DNA from: Juglans regia
Lineage: Eukaryota > Streptophyta > Magnoliopsida > Fagales > Juglandaceae
Reading direction: 5' to 3'
Assembly (NCBI RefSeq): GCF_001411555.2
Contig: NC_049911.1
Span: 4,092,001-4,156,000, forward strand
DNA length: 64,000 nucleotides
The first letter of the stretch is position 1, and each line of letters opens with the position of its first letter. The notes beneath the pieces were generated by a model. That model did not search any database, was not told the DNA's origin, and saw only the letters and a list, made by a program, of their open reading frames with translations. This document shows, piece after piece, positions 22,525-33,104 of the stretch. The translations under genes were made by a program, and so were the position numbers.

Positions 22525-22715
22525 ATAATTCTACTTATCATCTCTATACACTACACACTTCACTTATTTTAATTTATGTTTATCATTTTTCTTATAATAA
22601 GTATGTGATATATGGATAATAAGTAGGACAATTAAATTAGTTTAACAAAAATAAAATAAAAATAATAAAAAATAATTTTAAAATACATAAAGTGTATAGT
22701 GTGTGATGACGAATA
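22525..22715. mobile_element. Small MITE, copy A
   Basis: The left side TTCTACTTATCATCTCTATA followed by CACTACACACTT has an inverted counterpart AAGTGTATAGTGTGTGATGA at the right side. The AT-rich interior includes AATTAAATTAGTTTAA, also found in copy B. Non-coding. Confidence 0.55.
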
Positions 22716-22799
22716 GCATCTCTCGTTAGTTATATTCTACTTAGGGTTAGCTCTTTGTGCTTTTGTTTTAGAAATAACACATTGTCATTTCAATTATCT

Positions 22800-22970
22800 A
22801 AAAGATAAATTATATTCATCATCTCACATACTACACTTATTTTTTATTTTTTTTCTCTTACAAAATATGTAATGTATGAATGATGAGTAGAAAAATTTAA
22901 TTAGTTTAAGAAGAATAAAATCAAAAAATAAAAATATAGTGTATGGGGATGATAAGTAACAAATTTCTAT
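22800..22970. mobile_element. Small MITE, copy B
   Basis: Related to the copy 100 bp upstream: CATCATCTCACATACTACAC on the left, TATAGTGTATGGGGATGATA on the right, and AATTTAATTAGTTTAAGAAG inside. It has diverged from copy A in length and sequence. Confidence 0.5.
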
Positions 22971-23970
22971 TTAAAAACATAACATTCGATCAAGTTTTCC
23001 CTTTGTTAACATTAATAAGAAACGTGTTGCTCAATCATAATCTGCCATGTGTCTATCATAATAGTTTTGAAAAAACAAATCAAAGGACCACTGATGGTAT
23101 AAATATTCTAAGCGCTCTTACCTCTGAATAATTCTATCTGGAGGTATCATATATGGTAGATAGTATGGATTTATAAGATCGTAATATCTCTATAATATTT
23201 AAATAAATAATAGATTAACTAAATACCACAATATCTAACAACACGATATTTTTTAAATAATCAATGTGTATCGTACCTGCATCAGTGAAATCAATGTAGA
23301 AGGCCCGTGTGGCCTTTCATGTTCATTTTCGTCTATCACGCTATTTCAACTAAGTATTGGAAAAAATATTTAATATCTGCAACTATGTCCAAAATTAATA
23401 TCAGCATAAAAAATCTCTCAACATAACCATAAATCAAACCAACTGATACATAAAAGAGTACGAAAGTCCAAAGCCAAGCATGCATCTCTTCACACTTAGT
23501 ATAAGGCTCAAATTAGATCTCAATCACATAATCTCTACTTGCTTTTCTGTTTCTTTTTACCTTTTCCAGTTAAATTCTCTGAGTTGGAGGAGTAAACAGT
23601 TCGCCTTATTTCGTATTATTGTTAAGATCGCGGGTGAAAAATCTCATGCATAAGGACATGACAGGTTCTACTTGTACGTATGTACTAAGATTATGCTGGA
23701 AGCATAAAACTTCAAATTAACGCCTACCTTTCAACATGCATAACATGGATGTGACGGCATGCATGCATGGTTCATTACATTTTAAAGATATTCCTATGAG
23801 ATTTGTAGACAGACAACATCAAATTAGTTGCTAACACCTGCAAGCATGCTGGTAGATTTATCAAGGCTTAATTGATTAGCACTAAGTTAGAGCTAGGTCT
23901 TGATCATCATCATGTGTTAGATGAAATTTATGACTCATATATAATGCATACATTATAGAAAAATTCTAAA
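22971..23970. other. Spacer with no supported gene
   Basis: Mixed AT-rich sequence without a convincing ORF, RNA gene or repeat. Confidence 0.4.
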
Positions 23971-23974
23971 CATA

Positions 23975-24114
23975 AGTCTCACACCCTGCACACCCACTTA
24001 AAAATATATGATTTTACTTTTTTATCCTCATATTTCATATTGAATTTAATATGAAATATGAGGATAAAAAAATAAAATCACATATTTTTAAGTGAGTGTG
24101 CAGAGTGTGAGGCT
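23975..24114. repeat. 140-bp hairpin (foldback) repeat
   Basis: The left arm AGTCTCACACCCTGCACACC...CCTCATATTTCATATT and the right arm AATATGAAATATGAGGA...GTGTGCAGAGTGTGAGGCT are near-perfect reverse complements over about 65 bp, with a loop of only about 6 bp centred near 24044. A transcript through it in either direction would form a long stem. It may be a small foldback MITE; no clear target duplication was identified. Confidence 0.8.
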
Positions 24115-24654
24115 CTGTGTAGCACAACTCTACATTATATACTTGGACATTCATAACCAATATCATGTCATTAATGCCGTATATATCTAATAGACTTGTG
24201 TCACTTTGCTTTCCCGATCTTTACTTGCCTATATATAACTATTTATTCATAGACATAGTTCAAGAATTTCTCTCATTTTAATTAACGATCTTGTTTTATT
24301 GGTCCAAACTTTGTTTGAGATAGTATTCCAAAAACTAAATAAACTTCGAAAATAATACAGATAAATGTAGAGTAAACAATGCTACTAAAGTTTATGTCAT
24401 TGTAGGATTAGAAAATATCTAAAATCAGCAACCATTAAAAGATAAAAAATATATATCCAACAAATATAAAAATGCAGATCCAAGAAATACAAAAATACAT
24501 AAGATACGAGATGCTGAAAAATAGAAACTAAATGGAGAGAAAAATACAAACATTTCTTTCAAAACATACCATTGTCGACAGCTCCAAACAGCGTCGTTTA
24601 AAAAATGAGTGGTAAAAAGCAACATCGTAGGTTGTGCGACAAAGTCGTGCGGAG

Positions 24655-24770
24655 GAAAATATATTAAAATAATAATAATATTAAAAAATAATATTATAAT
24701 AATATTTTATTTAATTTTTAATTTTTATCTTAATTTATCTCGTCACTATTTAAATAGATAAAAAAAAAAA
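24655..24770. mobile_element. Partial Tourist-like MITE copy
   Basis: The stretch TAAAATAATAATAATATTAA through TTTAATTTTTATCTTAATTT and CGTCACTATTTAAATAG matches the interior and right side of the 33271-33449 element. The left terminus is absent. It ends about 240 bp upstream of the F-box gene 2 start codon. Confidence 0.5.
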
Positions 24771-25008
24771 AAACACGTAAGCTGGTGTACGAGATTGAGC
24801 TTCAGTGAGTGTTTGAATAGAAGAACTCTTTAACTGAGGCCACTTTACTCTTCTGTATGGTTTTTAATTGCACGGACGTGGAGCATGTCTGCGAGCACAC
24901 TTTCTCATACTACCCCACAGCAACACTTATGATCTCTGCACTCGGGTTATCATTCCAGTCGCCGGCGCCAAAGCATTTTTGGGTCGATTGATATTTGATA
25001 GAAGAGCG

Positions 25009-26124
25009 ATGACTACGAATTATCTACCCGAACAAGTCGTCGTTGAAATCCTCTTGCGATTGCCGGTCAAATCTTTAATAAGATTCAGGTGTGTATCTAA
25101 ACGTTGGCGCTTGCTAATCTCGGATCCCGGATTCACTAAATCGCAGTTCGGGCTAGCGTCTGAGCACCCAGAAAGATTTCTCATATCATCCAGTTCTGGA
25201 ATTCGATCCCTAGGCTGCGACGTGCCATTTGGGGACAGTTCCGCTCTCAGAGAACTCGTCGTCCCATTCCAGAGAAATTGTCTTCGTGTTAGAATCATAG
25301 GGTCTTGCAATGGTCTGGTTTGTGTAGCTCTCCATCCCCATAAGGGTTTCTATATTTGGAATCCTTCAACTGGAGACCACAGGAAATTGCCAGATCCTGG
25401 CGCTCCACTACGTGGCTTCATATATTGGCATGGCTTTGGGTATGATTCATCCACCGATGACTACAAGCTTATTGTGGCCTCTTACCGGCTTGTAAAAAGT
25501 GATAGTGGCCGTTCAAGTGAAGGCGAGGTTTTCTCTTTAAACAAAAATTCATGGAAAGGTATTCTTCATGACCTCGACTATTCAGATGGCGCGAAAGAGC
25601 CAGCAGGGATCCTTTGCAATGGGTCTCTGCATTGGCACCTTAAAGTGAGCGAGCCCGCTCGTGACGAAATATATGCGTTTGATTTAGCAGAGGAGAAATT
25701 CCACGAGATACCGATGCCCATCCAGGAAGATGAACGCCCTCGACGAGCACCTTTCAGTTCTTTGAGGAACCTTGGAGGGTGCCTGTGTTTAGTTGGTTAT
25801 ACTCGTACCCATATAGACTTATGGAGAATGATGGAATATGGAATCGGGGAATCATGGGCACCAATGCTCAGAGTTGCGTATTCTCATGTAGAAGTGTACA
25901 GATATCATCTAAACCCGCTTTGGCTTTCAAGAGGTGGTCAGCTGGTGTTAATATATGCTGGAAAGGAGTTAATGATAAGTAAACCTGAAGGAGAGATTGA
26001 ACATGTTGTGGCCTTCAGTGACTCACTTACGTGTGAAGCAGCTGTCTTCGTTGAGAGTTTAATTTCACCTAATCATTACGGTGGTGATGAAAGGCAACGC
26101 CTTCTCTGTGATGAAGACCGATGA
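25009..26124 (+). CDS. F-box protein with F-box-associated domain (copy 2)
   Basis: This single-exon gene encodes 371 residues and is the closest relative of the gene at 17441 (roughly two thirds of residues match by eye). The F-box is at about residues 6-46 (LPEQVVVEILLRLPVKSLIR; RCVSKRWRLLISDP). FBA-type landmarks follow: GSCNGLVCVALHPHKGFYIW, NPSTGDHRKLPDP, HGFGYDSSTDDYKL, CNGSLHWH and FDLAEEKFHEIPMP. It is predicted to recruit a substrate to an SCF ubiquitin ligase in nucleus or cytosol. The frame is open for 47 codons above the ATG, but only from a TTG; upstream bases match the untranslated leader of copy 1 (CATTCCAGT, then CCGGCG, then AAAGCATTTTTGGG), so the ATG at 25009 is chosen. The protein ends earlier than copy 1 because the reading frame closes at CGATGATAA. 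Confidence 0.92.
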   Translation: MTTNYLPEQVVVEILLRLPVKSLIRFRCVSKRWRLLISDPGFTKSQFGLASEHPERFLISSSSGIRSLGCDVPFGDSSALRELVVPFQRNCLRVRIIGSCNGLVCVALHPHKGFYIWNPSTGDHRKLPDPGAPLRGFIYWHGFGYDSSTDDYKLIVASYRLVKSDSGRSSEGEVFSLNKNSWKGILHDLDYSDGAKEPAGILCNGSLHWHLKVSEPARDEIYAFDLAEEKFHEIPMPIQEDERPRRAPFSSLRNLGGCLCLVGYTRTHIDLWRMMEYGIGESWAPMLRVAYSHVEVYRYHLNPLWLSRGGQLVLIYAGKELMISKPEGEIEHVVAFSDSLTCEAAVFVESLISPNHYGGDERQRLLCDEDR

Positions 26125-26935
26125 TAACCATCGGTACTGCACTCAAATGCTAGTGTATTTCCACGATTTATCTGGCTATTCCACCTTTATCACCTAGCCT
26201 ACGAGGTAAGATTTAGATGGGATCGTTTTTTCTTTTCTTCTCTTTTTTATTATTTATTTTGGAATGAAATGCAGAACCTTGGCTCTTCTAAATCTCAAGA
26301 TTACATGGATGGAAGATTGCAATTGTTCCATAGCATCCTGCGTGATTTGAAATGAGTCTGTTCCAATCCTCAAAAGGACAAGTTTTTCTGTTAAAATAGG
26401 TTGTTATGGTCCTGAAAGAGTCGTAGTAGTGGTCTTTGCATGTTTTAGTCTCTGAATTTTTATCTAGGAGTTGTGCTTGGGGATTTGTTTTTTCTTAACA
26501 GTTGTGACAGCGATTAACAATGTGACGAATGTTGTAGGGTACATTATGTTTTCAGATTAAATGGCCCAGGAATTCTTCTTGTGGTTATACTCTGTTTTTC
26601 TAGTCAATTACATGACTTTTGGTGATTTTGTAGTGTTACTGGTTCCACTCTCCCTCCCTAATTTGCTTTTGGAAGTACCTTTTGGTTTATTTTTCTTGGT
26701 TCGAGAGGCTAATAGGTTTTGGTTTGTTTTCCTGCAAGTAGACTCAAGCATCTTGCATTTACTGCTAGACGTAACATGCTTCTTCCTCAAAATCCTTCAA
26801 GAACCGCTTCTTTTACTTTTATCCTACAACTTTTATTGTTTGACTACTTACGCACATGATTATTGGTTTAACTGGATGAATTTGACATATTAACTTTAGA
26901 AGCTGGTTGATTGCATAAGTTCATATGCCTGTGTA
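26125..26935 (+). other. Duplicated 3' flank of the F-box unit
   Basis: This non-coding sequence matches flanks of other F-box copies. ACTGCACTCAAATGCTAGTG resembles 18590-18605 and 61612-61630. GGGTACATTATGTTTTCAGA resembles 18848-18865. CAAAATCCTTCAAGAACCGC and ATTGCATAAGTTCATATGCC resemble 63135-63155 and 63261-63281. A 110-codon ORF at 26561-26893 lies within it but has no support as a gene. Confidence 0.7.
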
Positions 26936-27344
26936 ACACCCATTCTCGTAGGTTAGGAATTTTATCTACATTTATAACATAACACCCGCTAAAGAAATTC
27001 AGTCTCATAAAATACCTCATCTATTGAATCATAAAACTTATCTAGCATGACAGTCTTTCATAACATAAAAGCTGAAAATAAAAGAAATGACATAAGCTAG
27101 TTCTATGTGATACCAACACTGCTTAAATGTCTAAATCATACACTAAGTCTTTGAAAGTTTATTCTACTATTGGCACTCTTGCTCTGTATCCATGAAATCA
27201 TCATCTGGGACGTTAAAACAGAAAACCAGAGAAACAAACAAATGAGTTGAAGACTCAGTAATTGCACATCATACTGTAAACATAACTTAGTTTAACATTA
27301 GGCTTAATTTTGAAAACTTACATGCATCGTCACACATACAACAC

Positions 27345-28155
27345 ATAACCTTTTTTATTTTTTTTATTTTTTATGTAAGTAAAAGATATTATTAATAAGA
27401 ATAGGCAAAGCCCAAGTACACAAGATGTTATACAAGAGACAAAGACCTATCTAGGTCGCAAAAGTGAGAACAAGAAAATCATGTAAATTAAGGCCATTAA
27501 AATCTATAGCTATGGCCCATAGAAATAAAGTACGGAAAAATAAAGATCGAAGCTCCTCTAGAGTCAGCTCCTTATCTTCAAATTTCCGATCATTACGCTC
27601 TCGCCATATGCACTACATAATGTAGATAGGTACCATCTTCCACGCCGCTTTGATTTGAGTAGCACTTCCCAGAAATGTCTAGCTGGCCAATAACTCAACC
27701 ACTATGGCAGACATTAAGTTAATTCTACTTGACTGAACACTTCGATCCACAGGGCTTTAGCTATCTCACAATGTAGTAAGAGATGATCCACTGACTCGCC
27801 GGCTTTTTTGCACATACAACACCAATCTAAGATAACGACCCTACGCTTCCTTAGATTATTGGCTGTCAGAATCTTGCCTATAGCAGCTGTCCAAGTGAAG
27901 AAAAGTGCTTTTTTTTTTTTTTTTGGGGGGGGGGTTCTTATTCCTCCAAAGATTTCTCCATGGGTAAAGAGTATTCGGTGAATGAGTAAGGGATTTATAA
28001 TAGGATCGAACCGAGAAACTCCTTTACCTGCAAGTGTCCACCACAGCTGCGATGGTGTATGTGGAATAGATGGTGCATCTCTACGGCAAAGTTCTCAGTT
28101 CTGATTAATGGCAGCTCAGCTGGTTCCTTCTTCAACAGAAGGAAGAAGGGAATTT
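27345..28155 (-). mobile_element. LINE 3' fragment (zinc-binding domain)
   Basis: Reading the minus strand from about 28150, a segment like FDPIINPLLIHRILFTHGEI runs into the reverse-transcriptase zinc-binding domain: FTWTAAIGKILTANNLRKRR, then a CxxC...H motif in DWCCMCKKAGESVDHLLLHC (about 27840-27780), then IAKALWIEVF. The 3' end is A-rich (T-rich on the plus strand near 27345-27375). A T18-G10 run at 27908-27937 interrupts the frame. Stops are frequent, so this is a dead 5'-truncated copy. Confidence 0.8.
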
Positions 28156-28159
28156 TTTT

Positions 28160-28460
28160 TTGGGGGGAGGGGGGGTTCCGCCCCGCGTGATAAAACGCCG
28201 CTGTTCCACATTAAGTAGAACGACGTCGTTTATTTTAAAAAAAAAATTCCAAATGTAAAACGACGTCGTTTTACATCTGGGTTTTAAAAAAAAAAAAAAA
28301 AATCTGAGTCAGAGTTCGGAGCTAACTCCGACTCCTATTCGGAGCTACTCCGAACTCTGATTCCGAAATCCGACCACTCTGACTCTGTCGAAGTCGGAAT
28401 CAAACCGGATGTCGGGCGGAGTCGGAAATTTCAAAATTTTGCCTAGCCGGAGGTCCTTAG
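28160..28460. repeat. Low-complexity block with AACGACGTCGTT palindromes
   Basis: Two palindromes AACGACGTCGTT occur near 28208 and 28260, in a context of poly-A. They are followed by a segment rich in TCCGACTC and TTCGGAGC words (28300-28430). Similar ACGACG/CGTCGT words sit inside the hAT elements at 29948-31354 and 34904-36236, so this may be another member, but no termini were identified. Confidence 0.4.
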
Positions 28461-28705
28461 TTGGATGTTATTGGCCATGGTTAGAAATGATTTTGTGGCT
28501 ATAGATCTTTCATACGTAACATAAGCAGAATCAAACATAATCATGTCAATACATGTAACATGGATGCATGAATGACTGACTCCATGCATTTCCTATCATT
28601 CGTACATAACTTATTCACCTTGTCTTTCACTTATTTAGTGGCCATCATAACATGTGTGCATTAGTCCAATTGTCGTTAACCATATATATTATATCATAAG
28701 ATATG

Positions 28706-29010
28706 GTGAACCACACTTGGGTCCGTGACACTGTGTAACATATCATATCATGTAGTGATACACGCTTGGGTCCATGTTGTCACTTAAAATAGGGTGAACA
28801 ACGCTTGAGTCTATGGCACCGTGTAACATATCATCTCATGCAGTGATAGATGCTTGGGTCTGTGTTATCATATAATATATGGTCAGCCATGCTTGAGTCT
28901 GTGGCACTGCATCACATATTATAACTTGTGGTGAATCACTCTTGGGTTCGTGTCATCTCAAAATATAATAGCTTACATGTGGTGAACCACGTTGAGTCTG
29001 TAGCTTACAC
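28706..29010. repeat. Degenerate minisatellite, 88-bp dimer of about 44-bp units
   Basis: A unit of the form GTGAACCAC(A/G)CTTGGGTCCGTG recurs about seven times, starting at 28706, 28755, 28794, 28843, 28882, 28930 and 28982. Spacing alternates about 49 and 39 bp, so two related half-units make an 88-bp repeat. Each half-unit keeps CTTG(G/A)GTC(T/C)(G/A)TG. Confidence 0.8.
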
Positions 29011-29940
29011 ATCCACCCATAACTTAAGGCTAGTCTTAAAACTTGTTTGTCATTCATGTGTTTTCTTGCTAACTTTCATAATGCATACGAGCTTATTAAA
29101 AAAAAAAAAATTTCATAATGCATATGAACATGTTGACTTCATGAATTTACATGACATGGTGTACTCTTGTGCATGGCATAACATGAAACATGGCATATTT
29201 GTGATTTTCAGAACATATCATCCATTTTAACAACAATCAATATCAGCATAGCGCGAGGTTCATGAAAATGGGCTATCCTTGAATTGCCTTGTAGCGTGGC
29301 ATAGGCAAATATCATATTTTACATGCTAAAACGGAATAGTTACAGCACACACAAACTTATGATCATGCTACTTACCTTGAATCCTACTTCGTAGCTTGTC
29401 ACCTATACGAGGTACTAGACATTACTAAATTTCTAGAAAACGTGTCTTAGCGTTCTACTCAATTGAACACATCATGAACTAAAATATTCAACTATATACT
29501 GAATTCAATAATTACTAATATCATATAATTATTAAAATCATAATTTCCAATCTTTCAAATATACTAAGTAGCGTAATTTAGGCTTAATACAAATCTGTTA
29601 GGATTTATAAAATAGGTTTAATTTTAATTTAATACTTAGTAATATATACTAAAGCCCTTAAATATTTTCTGATAAAAGTAAGTCTATGGGCTCATATTTA
29701 TTCAAGTAAAACTTTGTCCTAACTTAAATTCCAGCCCAGCCCAATTAAGGAAAATCAGTCCACTTAGAGTCAGTGCAACAATTTCTATAAAATACAACCA
29801 GCCCAATTTAAACATCATGCCCACATGAGAGATCAGCCCATGTACTGAACAAAGTTAAAACACGAGATCTTTCATAGACACTTAAGGGCAGAAATGTAAT
29901 TACCCAAAAAGTTCCTGCAAGAGGCATTTTACAGAAAGGC
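29011..29940. other. Spacer with no supported gene
   Basis: No supported gene. A poly-A run at about 29098-29110 sits inside a short duplication of TTTCATAATGCATA. The rest is unremarkable up to the hAT target duplication at 29940. Confidence 0.4.
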
Positions 29941-30096
29941 TATGGGTTAGGGCTGAAAATTGACATCGTCGGTGCGATTTCAGTCCAAAACCAATGCCAC
30001 ACCGACAACTTTTGGAGTGGCTCTAGCCGAACCAGCCAATTAGGGGGGAGAAAACCGGCAGCTTCCGTCTCGGCGTGCGTTGGTGCGGTTCGTCAG

Positions 30097-30916
30097 TAGG
30101 ACTGTTCATCTGGGCCGGATTTTTTACTGGCCTGGTCCGGAACCTGGGGACACCCGGTCCGTGTACCGGGTTTTAAACCCGGATTTACATCCCGATAATT
30201 TTTTTTTTTTTCAAGTTTGAATGTTTTGATCTGGAAATTGTTGTCAATCTCTCCTTTATCTTTCGTTGTCTGAATTTTAAGCATTAGGAATTCCTATCAA
30301 TTGTTGCGATCTCTCCTTTCTCTTTCGTTGTCTGAATTTTAAGCATTAGGAATTCCTATCATTTTCACTTCTTAGACATGGGTCCATATTAAATATAGTG
30401 TACACATATAGCAGGTACTTTGTTGGTTAATGTTGTTTTACATGATTTTTCACTTCTGAGAAATGGGATTCATTTTTTGTCAGCAGTCGGTAGATAATAG
30501 ATTGCAAGCTATACTTCCACTTTTGACGTGCATACTAGTTATTGCTTCATTTTTACCAATGTTTTTGAAATTTTTTACCATTTTTTTTGGAAGCTTTCTA
30601 TCTTCTGCATTCCTGATAGGTAGAAGTTTACTTTCTAGTACATTTGCATTTAAAGAATTTCCAAATAAAAAAACAAAACTTACAGGCCAAAACTTTCCAA
30701 CTCAAGGAGAGATGGACAAGCCGATAATGCCCCACAAAGAACTGAACAAAAAAAAAACATCAAAACATTCAAACTCAAAAAAAAAAAAAAACCGGGTATT
30801 GGGTTGTAAATTTGGGTTCTGGGTTTAAAACCCAGATACATCTAGGTTATGGCCAGGGCTAACCCGGTCCAAGTATACCTAGGTTCCCGGGCCCAGAACC
30901 CGGATGAACAGTCCTA
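30097..30916. mobile_element. hAT element nested inside another hAT
   Basis: The ends TAGGACTGTTCATCTGGGCC and CCCGGATGAACAGTCCTA are inverted repeats over about 18 bp with one mismatch. The 8 bp on either side read TTCGTCAG and TTCGTTGT, a decayed duplication matching at five positions. Subterminal regions are rich in CCCGG and ACCCGG. An internal 121-codon ORF (30463-30828) has no recognised domain. Confidence 0.85.
30237..30361. repeat. Two-copy 63-bp tandem duplication
   Basis: ATTGTTG...ATCTCTCCTTT...GTTGTCTGAATTTTAAGCAT...TTCCTATCA is present at 30237-30299 and again at 30300-30361 with few differences. It is internal to the nested hAT. Confidence 0.85.
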
Positions 30917-31362
30917 TTCGTTGTTGTCGTTGTGGAGGAGGAGGGGAGCGGTAGACTGTGCTGTTGGTGCAAAGAAATACACCTGCAAAGGGAAGAACCA
31001 GAGAGAAGAAGAAGACGGAGGAAGAAGAAGAAGGGGGGGCTTATAAATCCCCGGTCAAAACAGCAGGCTTAAGCCAAACGGTGTCGTTTCACCTAATTTC
31101 TTTTTATAAAATTCATAACTAAAACGACGCCCTTTCACTTAATTTTATATACATATAATATAAAAATATATATATATAATCGGCCAATTTAACTGTTTGG
31201 GTTTGGTTCAGACCGAAATCGAACCAGTCGGCGTCGATTTCCTTAATTTTATACAGCCGGCTGACCCGTTCTCTACTAGTTTCGGCCTATTCCGGACTCT
31301 AGCGGCCGGTCTACATCAATGATGGTCGGTCCCGTCGGTTTCTGTACAGCCCTACTATGGGT

Positions 31363-33100
31363 AGTGGGTTGAAGGGTAGTCATGTAATAACAAAAACAAG
31401 CATGCACTTGAAAGCTGAAAACAAAACAATTGAAAAGAAGCATAGAGGCTTATGGGAGAGGAGCTTCGTGCGACAGGGGGATTCAACTCACCAAGAGAGA
31501 AGGACCAGCTACAACAGTGGTTCTGGGTGGCTGGAAGTGACCAGCAGCAATTTCTGTGGCTGCCGAGAGGTGTTCGACGAGGTGGCTGACTTGGTATGAA
31601 GAGAGAGTGATATGGCGGCTGCAGAGAAAGTGGTTTCTCTATTCTTTTGCTGTGTAGGAGAAAATTTGATTTCTCGTAGGGAGGTACTGGCTGCAAGGAT
31701 GTTCTGGGTTTGCTGAAAGGAATATGGTGAGGTAAAAAGAGGGGATTTATGGGAGGGTTTTGAAGTGAGAGTTGGATACCGATTATGGGAGCTGTTTCAT
31801 TTGTGCTAATGAGATTTCTAGTACTCTTATTTTAGACTCGAGGAATTTTCAGCTGTTACTTACCTTGGAAGCGTCCTAGACAAGGAGTAAAATGGGAGTT
31901 TCTTCTAAAATAAGGCATCTACATCTCAAAAGTTTTCATTTGTATAAGACTTTAAGGGGTCCTTATTGTTCTACATAATTTGAAAAGTGTGTGGTTATAC
32001 TTCGATCTTTCTTACTAGCTCTTCTTCCTTGTTTGCGTTTGTTGGAGGTATCTTGATCTTTGTGGGATCATATCATTGTTTGCTAACTGTATTTGACTTG
32101 TTAGTTGTTTTTCCTTCAAAACTGATACACTAGAGGATGCATGTCTTTATTGTGCTTATTAGTTAGTCTCTCTCTTGATAAATTCTTTTGTTCCACTTAT
32201 GGTATTTCTTCTTTCCCCAAATTGCAAATATAGAATTGACTTACAAAAGAAATCAAGGCATGACGCAATGATGACAACGACAATGATGATGAGGATGATA
32301 TCTTGTTGCTACGTAATATTGTAAAAATGGAAGTGCCCATGGTATCTGTCCCCATTTGTGGTCGTTCTTTTATTTGGTTGTGGACCTTTTTTGTTGGAGG
32401 GGATAACGTGAATTGAAAACTATGACTTTTATTTGGTTTTGAGTCTTGACTACATTTACCTACTCATAATCGTTCTCTCACTGTTTTGCTGAATAGTTGG
32501 TGTTTTATTCACTGATCATATGAAATGCTTCTTCTTAAGCTTTATGTCTGTGAATTTATGTATGTATACATGTGTCTTTATGTTAGTATATTCATGGAAA
32601 TAAATGAAGCTAATGACTTCTAATCGCATCAGAAGTGCTTTTCGCTTTTGACATCACAAGTTCATCTTCAAACCAAAACTTAGGTAAATAAGGGGTTTAT
32701 GCCCCAGATGGTTGAGATTTGAGTGGATTAAGATTGCATTGTGGTTGGATTTTGATTTTAGGGAGCCAGCTTTACAGGCCAAATTCTCTCTGGCTTGATA
32801 ATTAGTATTGTGTCCCCCCTCAGGTCAGCAGACCCTCTTTTTGTACAATATTTAAGGTTGCCGTTTTGTACTTGAGATGCAATCGGCTATTAGAGTGTGA
32901 AATTAGTTGTTGATTTTTATTTCAAATTTATGGTATGAATTTGAGTTGGAACTATATGAGGAGACCGTCGGATTTGCATGGGACCATTTAATTTTGGAGG
33001 TTCATGGTTTGCAAATTTACATGCAAAATGAGATGAAGGGTAACATTGAGCAATAAAATTAAAAATAAGAGTAATGCTATTCTTTATCTTAAATTTTATT
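31363..33100. other. Spacer with no supported gene
   Basis: An 80-codon plus-strand frame at 31357-31599 and a 113-codon minus-strand frame at 31355-31696 overlap. Neither has a recognisable domain, and the plus frame does not start with ATG. The remainder is ordinary AT-leaning non-coding DNA. Confidence 0.4.
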
Positions 33101-33104
33101 GTCA

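Larger units (their letters stand above)
26932..29500. other. Possible decayed LTR-retrotransposon end with LINE inside
   Basis: The sequence TGTAACACCCATTCTCGTAG at 26932 begins with TGTAACACCC, a start common to plant LTRs. It follows exactly where similarity to the F-box 3' flank ends. The flank at 29300-29480 has the look of LTR leader sequence, but no matching end, primer site or second LTR was found. A LINE fragment and a minisatellite lie within. Confidence 0.25.
29948..31354. mobile_element. Non-autonomous hAT element with a nested hAT
   Basis: The ends TAGGGCTG and CAGCCCTA form an 8-bp perfect inverted repeat. They are flanked by the perfect 8-bp duplication CTATGGGT (29940-29947 and 31355-31362). 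The subterminal regions are rich in GTCGGT/ACCGG-type words. The right half contains CCAAACGGTGTCGTTTCAC, ACTAAAACGACGCCC and a TATATATATA run, then GGCCAATTTAACTG; this order is shared with the element at 34904-36236. No transposase ORF. Removing the nested element at 30097-30916 leaves about 590 bp. Confidence 0.92.

Noticed and set aside
24868..25008. Forty-seven-residue N-terminal extension of F-box copy 2
   Set aside because: It begins at a TTG, and part of it aligns with the non-coding leader of copy 1.
26561..26893. 110-codon ORF downstream of F-box copy 2 with hydrophobic residues
   Set aside because: It lies in the duplicated non-coding flank; the homologous flank of copy 4 does not conserve the frame.
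28706..29010. Direct repeats at 28.7-29.0 kb as a CRISPR array
   Set aside because: Units are degenerate, the intervals are themselves related, and the DNA is a plant nuclear sequence.
31355..31696. Overlapping plus and minus ORFs after the hAT at 29.9-31.35 kb
   Set aside because: No domain, non-ATG start on the plus strand, and no second feature supporting a gene.
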